A stretch of DNA of 11,738 bases from an uncultured Mollicutes bacterium (GTDB lineage: Bacteria > Bacillota_I > Bacilli_A > Acholeplasmatales > Anaeroplasmataceae): positions 1-11,738 of the forward strand of contig CALCWU010000149.1 in assembly GCA_937905855.1 (NCBI GenBank), read 5' to 3'. The notes beneath the pieces are model-generated. The model saw only the letters and a list, made by a program, of their open reading frames with translations. It made no database searches and had not been told where the DNA came from. The first letter of the stretch is position 1. Every line of letters starts with the position of its first letter. This document shows positions 7,801-11,738 of this stretch, piece by piece. The position numbers and the translations under genes were made by a program.

Positions 7801-7833
7801 AAAATAACAATGTTATTATAACACTGTTATTTT
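7801..7833. promoter_or_regulatory. 33-bp near-perfect palindrome, probable TetR operator
   Basis: Centred on 7817, the half-sites read AATAACAATGTTAT and, inverted, AATAACAGTGTTAT, differing at one base per side, with flanking AA/TT extending the symmetry. It covers the -10 box, part of the spacer and the predicted start of transcription of the tetR-ABC operon. This is where a TetR dimer (or a pair of dimers) would block RNA polymerase. Assignment to the adjacent regulator is inference from position. Confidence 0.78.
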
Positions 7834-7843
7834 ATAATGTCAA
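7815..7843 (-). promoter_or_regulatory. Consensus promoter of the tetR-ABC operon
   Basis: On the minus strand a perfect -35 TTGACA (7838-7843), a 17-bp spacer and a perfect -10 TATAAT (7815-7820) form an ideal housekeeping-sigma promoter. Transcription should start near 7808, about 18 bases before the tetR ATG. So strong a promoter in front of a transporter operon implies tight repression, in line with the overlapping palindrome. Confidence 0.85.
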
Positions 7844-7868
7844 ATTTATTTTAGGTATTTTCTATAAC

Positions 7869-7895
7869 AAAAAAAGAAACAAATGCGTTTCTTTT
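7869..7895 (-). terminator. Intrinsic terminator of degV
   Basis: The minus strand shows AAAAGAAAC, loop GCATTT, GTTTCTTTT (9-bp perfect stem, 7872-7895), and the stem runs into further Ts before a G. The upstream arm overlaps the degV stop codon at 7894-7896. It separates degV from the tetR-ABC promoter about 25 bases further on. Confidence 0.75.
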
Positions 7896-8757
7896 ATTTT
7901 CCAAGGGTACAAATAGATACCATGCCAGGACCAGTATGTGCTCCTATAATTGGACTCAAATAGGTAATCTTAATATCTAAATTTGGATTATATTCAAGGA
8001 GCTTTTCTTTAACATATAAAGCAATTTCTTCATTATCACTATGACAAATATAAATACTATTTTCATTTTCATCATGATATTGCTTATAATATTCAACAAG
8101 CTGATTAGCAGCCATTTTAACTCCTCTTTTTTTAGCTATAGTATCAAGCTTACCTTTCTTATTAATTTCCAAAATTGGCGTAATTTTTAAAGCTGTACCA
8201 ATAAAAGCAGTTGTAGCCGAAACTCTTCCGCCACGCTTTAAATAATTTAAATCCGAAACTAAAAACCAATGTCTAATTTTTTTAGTAAGCTCACATAGCT
8301 TTAAGCTTGCCTCTTCTATTGTTAAACCATTATTTCTAAACTCCACAGCCTTTTCTGTTAAAATACCAATTCCACCAGTTGCCGCAAGTGAATCAACAAT
8401 TTCTATTTTTGCATTAGGGTATTCCTCTAAAAGATTATTTTTAGCTAAAAGAGCACTCTCATAGGTCTTTGATAAGCCACTTGATAATGGCAAATATAAA
8501 ATATCAATTCCCTTATCTAAATATTCCTTAAAAAATTCCTCATAGAAAAATGGCGTAATTTGTGTTGTTTTAGTTAAATCACCATTTCTTTGTGAATTAT
8601 AGAAGGTAATTAAATCCTTATCAGACTCCAAATAATTAGCAGTCCTAAAATCAGCACCTAGGCTATACTCCATAGGAATAAAGCAAATATCATTCTCCTT
8701 AGCAAAATCTATAGTCATATCCGCTGATAAATCAACGAAAATATTATATTTGTTCAT
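7894..8757 (-). CDS. DegV-family fatty-acid-binding protein (FakB-like)
   Basis: A 287-residue protein, the usual length for DegV. The family binds one fatty acid in a buried pocket. FakB members present it to the kinase FakA, which makes acyl-phosphate for phospholipid synthesis from external fatty acids. Visible family motifs are the N-terminal IFVDLSADM, TTQITPFFYEEFF (64-76), LSSGLSKTYESA (91-102), DLNYLKRGGRVSA (169-181), and PIIGAHTGPGM (269-279), whose His273 belongs to the carboxylate-binding site region. ATG 8757 has GGAGG (8764-8768) 6 bases upstream. No fakA gene is in the window, so the kinase partner must be elsewhere. The gene is divergent from a TetR-type regulator with shared promoter DNA, so fatty-acid-responsive or membrane-stress control is a reasonable guess. 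The specific acyl chain is unknown. Confidence 0.93.
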   Translation of the reverse strand: MNKYNIFVDLSADMTIDFAKENDICFIPMEYSLGADFRTANYLESDKDLITFYNSQRNGDLTKTTQITPFFYEEFFKEYLDKGIDILYLPLSSGLSKTYESALLAKNNLLEEYPNAKIEIVDSLAATGGIGILTEKAVEFRNNGLTIEEASLKLCELTKKIRHWFLVSDLNYLKRGGRVSATTAFIGTALKITPILEINKKGKLDTIAKKRGVKMAANQLVEYYKQYHDENENSIYICHSDNEEIALYVKEKLLEYNPNLDIKITYLSPIIGAHTGPGMVSICTLGK

Positions 8758-8775
8758 ATACTTCCTCCAAATTAT

Positions 8776-8789
8776 TACTCATATGTGTA
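8776..8789. promoter_or_regulatory. Near-palindrome TACTCATATGTGTA at the degV start of transcription
   Basis: A 14-bp palindrome with one mismatched pair (TAC-T/A-CATATG), made of half-sites TACTC and GTGTA. It lies at the predicted degV transcription start (about 8782). The same two half-sites recur in reverse order at 8837-8850, making both candidate operators for the neighbouring TetR protein. Confidence 0.4.
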
Positions 8790-8817
8790 TTTTATGGTAT
8801 AATATCTTGGATTACAA
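8789..8817 (-). promoter_or_regulatory. degV promoter
   Basis: The minus strand carries TTGTAA (8812-8817, four of six matches to TTGACA), a 17-bp spacer and TAAAAT (8789-8794, five of six). The predicted start is near 8782, leaving a leader of about 25 bases that contains the ribosome-binding site. It overlaps the divergent regulator promoter. Confidence 0.6.
8795..8803 (+). promoter_or_regulatory. Extended -10 promoter of the divergent TetR/DhaS-like gene
   Basis: TGGTATAAT is a perfect extended -10. The -35 position (about 8775-8780, TTACTC) is weak, as is common for extended -10 promoters. Transcription would start near 8810 and give a leader of about 64 bases. The box lies between the -35 and -10 of the opposing degV promoter, so polymerase cannot occupy both at once. 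Confidence 0.6.
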
Positions 8818-8836
8818 TAACCACTTTTTTTATTAA

Positions 8837-8850
8837 GTGTATTAATACTC
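8837..8850. promoter_or_regulatory. Palindrome GTGTATTAATACTC in the regulator leader
   Basis: A perfect 10-bp core GTATTAATAC (8839-8848) with one further matching outer pair. It contains the half-sites GTGTA and TACTC also found at 8776-8789, with centres 61 bp apart. Lying between the promoter and the gene start, it is a plausible roadblock operator for autoregulation. Confidence 0.42.
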
Positions 8851-8874
8851 ATTTATAAGGAGCTGTGTATAATT

Positions 8875-9435
8875 ATGGATAGAAGAGTAACAAAAACCAA
8901 GGAGAATATTAAGCAAATTTTTAAAGAGCTATTATTAACAGAAAATCTTTCTCATATTACTGTTAAAGAAATTGCTCTAAGGGCCAACATTGAAAGAAAA
9001 ACATTTTACCTACACTATAGTTCAATTCAGGATTTAATTAATGAAATAATGCTAGATATTAATAAATCATTTAATGACAGCCTAAATAATTATATTATTG
9101 AAAATAATGGCTATGATATTAAAGACATTTTTAATGTTATAAATAATACTATTTTAAATAATTATGAGCTATTCCAAAAAATAGCTCATAATGATTCCTA
9201 TTCCTATTTTAGACAATGCTTTGAAAATATCCTTCGTGATGGTATTATTACCATTTTAGAAGGAGCATATCATATAAATAAGCCAAATAGAGGCTATTAT
9301 GCTACCTTCTTTGCCTCAGGTATTACCAAACTATATTTATCATGGCTTAAGGGTGATATTCCAATAAAAATAGATGAGCTTAAGCATATTCTTATTAGAT
9401 CATGCTTTGCTAGCTTTAATGAATTAATAGCTTGA
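8875..9435 (+). CDS. TetR/AcrR-family regulator, DhaS-like, divergent from degV
   Basis: A 186-residue regulator and the only plus-strand gene of the window. The N-terminal half has a TetR helix-turn-helix (ITVKEIALRANIERKTFYLH, 28-47) followed by IQDLINEI. The C-terminal half, with YYATFFASGITKLYLSWLKG (141-160), matches the TetR_C_8 type seen in DhaS-like regulators; this domain call is from memory of the pattern. The start is ATG 8875; AAGGAG at 8857-8862 is 12 bases away, unusually far, and I see no better start codon in frame, so initiation may be inefficient. It ends with a TGA stop. Divergent arrangement with degV and shared promoter DNA suggest that it controls degV and itself. The ligand is unknown. 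Confidence 0.9.
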   Translation: MDRRVTKTKENIKQIFKELLLTENLSHITVKEIALRANIERKTFYLHYSSIQDLINEIMLDINKSFNDSLNNYIIENNGYDIKDIFNVINNTILNNYELFQKIAHNDSYSYFRQCFENILRDGIITILEGAYHINKPNRGYYATFFASGITKLYLSWLKGDIPIKIDELKHILIRSCFASFNELIA

Positions 9436-9436
9436 C

Positions 9437-9456
9437 TAAATAATACCAATTATTTA
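9437..9456 (+). terminator. AT-only hairpin after the TetR/DhaS-like gene
   Basis: TAAATAAT, loop ACCA, ATTATTTA: a perfect 8-bp stem one base past the TGA stop. It has no G-C pairs and is not followed by a T-run, so it is at best a weak terminator. No better terminator is seen for this gene. Confidence 0.3.
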
Positions 9457-9504
9457 ATGTCGTAAACTACTAAATATAAAATTAACTAAAGATTCTCTAG
9501 TCCA

Positions 9505-9552
9505 CTAAAAATCCAAACTATTCTCATTAAGCAAAAAATATTTCATTACCAT
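9505..9552 (-). pseudogene. 15-codon ORF with good ribosome-binding site, possible gene-start relic
   Basis: ATG 9552 is preceded by AAGGAGT (9560-9566) at good spacing and encodes MVMKYFLLNENSLDF before a TAG. The signal for translation is strong but the peptide is too short to assign. Reading on past the stop in the same frame gives about 16 more codons with no recognisable domain. It may be the surviving start of a lost gene, a leader peptide or chance. Confidence 0.3.
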
Positions 9553-9593
9553 AATATTACTCCTTATTTTTGTGCATTGCACGAATTTTAGTA
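9541..9593. repeat. Imperfect copy of the 9628-9673 module
   Basis: Three exact blocks shared with the following module occur in the same order: TTTCATTAC (9541-9549), TGTGCATT (9571-9578) and TTTTAGTA (9586-9593). The last two blocks are 15 bases apart here and 16 in the second copy. The first and second blocks are further apart here than in the second copy. This copy has lost the long perfect arms but contains the 11-bp palindrome GTGCATTGCAC. Confidence 0.45.
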
Positions 9594-9627
9594 GTTATAT
9601 TTAACACTAAAACATTTTGACTTCAAT

Positions 9628-9673
9628 TTTCATTACTAAATTATGTGCATTTTCACTTCTTTTAGTAATGAAA
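9628..9673. repeat. Inverted repeat with perfect 13-bp arms
   Basis: TTTCATTACTAAA (9628-9640) and its exact reverse complement TTTAGTAATGAAA (9661-9673) flank a 20-base loop that itself holds GTG...CAC. Neither strand has a U-tract after the stem, so it is not a standard terminator. It could be the end structure of a miniature mobile element, a protein-binding site or part of a small structured RNA. Confidence 0.65.
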
Positions 9674-9732
9674 TACTATACTTTTTAAACTGCCTTAGGC
9701 AAAAAATAATCATACTTTAAAATTGATTTTTA

Positions 9733-9746
9733 TGTAGAATTCTACA
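9733..9746. repeat. Perfect 14-bp palindrome TGTAGAATTCTACA
   Basis: Self-complementary over all 14 bases. It lies downstream of the ATPase relic on the minus strand and far from any functional start codon. As an RNA hairpin it would have a 5-bp stem and AATT loop without a following U-run. A role as protein-binding site is possible but unsupported. Confidence 0.4.
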
Positions 9747-9806
9747 CTTTTGGTGATTTCTTTTATACCAAACGTTTTAATTTAATTTATAATGAAATTG
9801 CTATAA

Positions 9807-9998
9807 TTAAATTTCTGCTAAAGGTAATACATAAACATTATCATCTAAAGGATAAACACTATCTATATTACATATTATTGCCTTGCTACTTATTTGATAT
9901 TTTGTTTTGTCTAAGTGCTTGAAGCCTGTAATTAATGTTACTGGTTTTAAATTTATACTATCTAAAATTCGACTATAAATATGCCTTTTTATCAGCAT
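9807..9998 (-). pseudogene. Internally deleted relic of an AAA-type ATPase (AAA_14/DUF4143-like)
   Basis: A 63-codon ORF. Residues 1-32 read like the start of an AAA_14-type ATPase: MLIKRHIYSRILDSI, then a strand TLITG leading into a P-loop. The expected GxRRxGKT is, however, GFKHLDKT, with Asp replacing the essential glycine. The last 20 residues, ending LDDNVYVLPLAEI, resemble the extreme C-terminus of such proteins, so some 300-400 codons between appear to be missing. I place the start at ATG 9998, with AAAGGA six bases upstream. A TTG at 10046 would add 16 residues of no recognisable character. The surviving ribosome-binding site and the extended -10 at 10097-10105 suggest recent decay. 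It cannot be a working ATPase. A chance short ORF is less likely because of the N-terminal match, though the C-terminal match is inference. Confidence 0.5.
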
Positions 9999-10096
9999 AT
10001 CATATCCTTTCAAAATAAGTACATCATAGTATTTTAGGGAATTCAATTCCTTTTTTGCATAAAAAATATATTGACTATTTCACCTAATCATTTTAG

Positions 10097-10105
10097 ATTA
10101 TATCA
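10097..10105 (-). promoter_or_regulatory. Extended -10 promoter upstream of the ATPase relic
   Basis: The minus strand reads TGATATAAT, a perfect extended -10. TTGAAC occurs upstream but only 14 bp away, too close for a normal -35. The start would be near 10090, about 92 bases before the ATG at 9998. The promoter seems to have outlived the gene it served. Confidence 0.45.
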
Positions 10106-10169
10106 TTTAATAATTCGTTCAATTGTTAGCATTTTTTATGTTCTTTATATATTTATGTTAATTCACCAC

Positions 10170-10183
10170 CGATAATATTATCG
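10170..10183. repeat. Perfect 14-bp palindrome CGATAATATTATCG
   Basis: Self-complementary over 14 bases, located between the terminator of the right-hand ATPase gene and the promoter of the relic. It resembles Fur-type GATAAT half-sites facing each other but lacks the central base of the usual arrangement. It is also about 70 bp upstream of the nearest promoter element, so I do not call it an operator. Confidence 0.4.
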
Positions 10184-10219
10184 CATAATATTTACTATGG
10201 CAAATCAACAATTATAAAT

Positions 10220-10258
10220 AAAAAAATACCTCATAAATAAAATTAATACTTAGAGGTA
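10220..10258 (-). terminator. Intrinsic terminator of the STAND ATPase gene
   Basis: On the minus strand TACCTC...GAGGTA form the base of a stem that continues inward as TAAGTA/TATTTA with one bulged base and a 7-base loop. The stem is followed by seven Ts. It lies 13 bases past the end of the ATPase gene. This is the clearest terminator in the window. Confidence 0.82.
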
Positions 10259-10270
10259 CTTAATAATTTA

Positions 10271-11692
10271 TTATTCAAATAATTGCTCACCTTCAATTTC
10301 CTTTAAAACTATATTTGAATAAGAATTTTTCTTTAAGCCATTAAAGGAGATGAATGTTAATACTAATTGCTCCTTAGGCTTCATTTCATTTACAAATGCT
10401 TCTATTTTGTTTCTTAAATTCTCCTCATATTCTTTTGTGATTACATATTGTCCACTTGAATACTTTATTTCACATAGGTTAATAACCATATCTTTTCGAT
10501 GAATTAAAAGATCAATTTGAGCTGCAGGAGTAGATTCCTTGCTTCTCCACGAATATTCCTTTGTCATTACTCCACTAATTCCTAGAGATTTTTTTATAGC
10601 TTCTATATTATTTAAGCACACTATTTCAAAAGCATGACCAGACCAAGAATAAAACTTAGGAGTATTTATAAATGAAAGCCAGGTATTAAAGCTTGGATTT
10701 AACAAAAATGTTTTGGCAAACAAAACAAAATGATCAATAACCTGATAAAATTTACCGTTTTTAGAAGAACGATAGTTATCATATGCTCGTATAAATCCGC
10801 ATTCTAGTAGTTCCTCTAAAGCCTCAGTAAGAGATTTTCCATCACCAATACTTGGAATACCTGCAAGCTCTTTTCTTTGCATGCCTGCATTCTTTTTCAT
10901 TAAGGCTTCAATTATATCCTTATGTTTTCCTTTCGCAGAAAATAGGGACTTAAACAATGCTTGATATTCCTCATGAAGCTGACCATTTTCCTTAAAGCAT
11001 AGGTTATCAATGTTTTGAGCTAAGCTTAATTCATTATTAATTAATTCCCAATAATAAGGAACACCACCAAAAACCATATAACAATCTATAACCTGTTTTT
11101 CGTTATAATTTAAATTTAAATATTTACTATAAAGTAAGCATTCATTCAAAGAAAATGGTAAGAGATGAATTTTACGAGTTATTCTATTATAGAATCCTCC
11201 TTCATCCTTCACCATATTTTTCATAATCCACGATGTTGCAGAACCACAAACAATTAAAATAAGGTCTTCCTTAGTTGAGGCATATGTATTCCAAAATAAA
11301 TCTAAAGCTGATTTAAAATCACTTCTTTTAGCATCCATCCAAGGCAATTCATCTAAAAAAACAATACGCTTATTATATAATGGTTCACGATACACATCTT
11401 TTTTTTCTAACAGCTCTTTTAACAAGCTAAAGGCTTCAAACCAATCTTTAATAGGCTCTTTATTTTCAAATCCATATTCATTTAAAGCATTGTTAAAATT
11501 CTTTAATTGAACACTATTAGATTTATTATTTACGCCACTTGTGTAAAACGAAAACCTTTGATCAAAGAAGTTTCTAATTAAAAAGGTTTTACCTATTCTT
11601 CTACGACCATATATAACTACAAACTCAGGTTTAAATGATTTTAAGCAGGATTTTAATTCATTTTGTTCATCATTTCTTCCAATAATTTTCAT
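10271..11692 (-). CDS. ATP-binding protein, ATPase_2/DUF234 type (AAA/STAND ATPase with nuclease-fold C-terminus)
   Basis: A 473-residue protein. The N-terminal P-loop ATPase has Walker A GRRRIGKT (29-36), a Walker B strand RIVFLDELPWMD (Asp114, Glu115), a sensor-like strand LILIVCGSATSWI (144-156) and the sequence NRITRKIHLLPFSLNE (169-184). Residues about 205-330 form a winged-helix-like middle. The C-terminal part (about 340-473) contains Glu356, Asp394 in AQIDLLI and Glu408/Lys410 in CEIKYS, the pattern of a PD-(D/E)XK nuclease fold, as in DUF234. Members are common in bacteria and archaea, often in accessory regions; their cellular role is not settled. The active-site residues look intact, so nuclease activity is possible. 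ATG 11692 is preceded by AGGAGG. The gene stands alone, with a strong terminator after it; any upstream partner is outside the window. Confidence 0.88.
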   Translation of the reverse strand: MKIIGRNDEQNELKSCLKSFKPEFVVIYGRRRIGKTFLIRNFFDQRFSFYTSGVNNKSNSVQLKNFNNALNEYGFENKEPIKDWFEAFSLLKELLEKKDVYREPLYNKRIVFLDELPWMDAKRSDFKSALDLFWNTYASTKEDLILIVCGSATSWIMKNMVKDEGGFYNRITRKIHLLPFSLNECLLYSKYLNLNYNEKQVIDCYMVFGGVPYYWELINNELSLAQNIDNLCFKENGQLHEEYQALFKSLFSAKGKHKDIIEALMKKNAGMQRKELAGIPSIGDGKSLTEALEELLECGFIRAYDNYRSSKNGKFYQVIDHFVLFAKTFLLNPSFNTWLSFINTPKFYSWSGHAFEIVCLNNIEAIKKSLGISGVMTKEYSWRSKESTPAAQIDLLIHRKDMVINLCEIKYSSGQYVITKEYEENLRNKIEAFVNEMKPKEQLVLTFISFNGLKKNSYSNIVLKEIEGEQLFE

Positions 11693-11738
11693 TTTATCCT
11701 CCTATTTCCCTAAAATTACTATTTTTTTATTGATTTTA

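Larger units (their letters stand above)
9457..9806. other. Intergenic stretch rich in short inverted repeats
   Basis: About 350 bases without a full gene. Visible structure, left to right: a 15-codon minus-strand ORF (9505-9552); GTGCATTGCAC (9572-9582); an inverted repeat with 13-bp arms (9628-9673) and its imperfect partner (9541-9593); TGCCTTAGGCA (9691-9701); the perfect palindrome TGTAGAATTCTACA (9733-9746); and TTTGGT/ACCAAA arms (9749-9772). None has a U-tract that would make it a convincing terminator. Together with the gene relic next to it, the stretch looks like decayed accessory DNA. Confidence 0.5.

Noticed and set aside
9691..9701. TGCCTTAGGCA as an intrinsic terminator
   Set aside because: Only a 4-bp stem, followed by A residues on the plus strand and by GTTTAAAA on the minus strand, so no U-tract in either direction.
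10170..10183. Possible Fur box (CGATAATATTATCG)
   Set aside because: The half-sites look right but the usual central base is missing, no iron gene is next to it and it is not at a promoter; AT-rich DNA makes such palindromes fairly likely.
9457..10270. CRISPR array, tRNA or insertion sequence in the gene-poor stretch
   Set aside because: No regularly spaced direct repeats, no tRNA-like stems or CCA end, and no transposase fragment or matching terminal repeats were seen.

Overview
The window is very AT-rich and reads with the standard bacterial code: TGA is a genuine stop, for example at the end of the TetR gene near 9435, and Trp is TGG. Consensus Shine-Dalgarno sites (AGGAGG-type), TTGACA/TATAAT or TGnTATAAT promoters, AT-rich intrinsic terminators and the protein families all point to a low-GC Bacillota. 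A gut-type lineage such as Erysipelotrichia or an Acholeplasma/RF39-like relative that does not recode TGA is plausible, but the genus cannot be named from this sequence.

Layout, read mostly right to left because nearly all genes are on the minus strand. (1) 10.2-11.7 kb: a stand-alone STAND-type ATPase with a C-terminal nuclease-fold domain (ATPase_2 plus DUF234 type), closed by a clear terminator. (2) 9.44-10.22 kb: a gene-poor stretch rich in inverted repeats. It holds a 63-codon relic of another ATPase, whose start region and C-terminal end appear joined after loss of the middle, and a 15-codon ORF with a good ribosome-binding site. (3) 7.9-9.4 kb: a DegV fatty-acid-binding gene divergent from a TetR/DhaS-like regulator, with overlapping promoters between them. 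(4) 3.64-7.84 kb: a tetR-ABC-ABC operon. A consensus promoter with a 33-bp palindrome over its -10 drives a TetR regulator and two overlapping half-transporter genes forming a heterodimeric exporter-fold ABC transporter. (5) 1.06-3.6 kb: a fused FeoA-FeoB ferrous-iron transporter, then a 44-residue FeoB-associated Cys-rich membrane protein that starts on the base after the feoB stop. (6) 0.16-1.05 kb: a membrane-anchored XRE-type regulator whose ribosome-binding site overlaps the stop of the Cys-rich gene, so it is probably the last gene of the feo operon.

How the genes may work together: the feo unit imports Fe2+. The ABC pair has sequence features reminiscent of the YbtPQ/IrtAB group (exporter fold, but siderophore uptake), so regions 4-6 could be an iron-acquisition block, although drug or peptide efflux under TetR control is equally compatible with the sequence. 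Start-site inspection changes several gene starts: feoAB to ATG 3558, the first tetR to ATG 7789, the second ABC gene to ATG 5371 (likely), and the ATPase relic to ATG 9998. I see no tRNA, rRNA, CRISPR array, transposase or phage gene. The strongest candidates for something not well described are the membrane-bound regulator coupled to feoAB and the repeated inverted-repeat modules at 9.54-9.67 kb.
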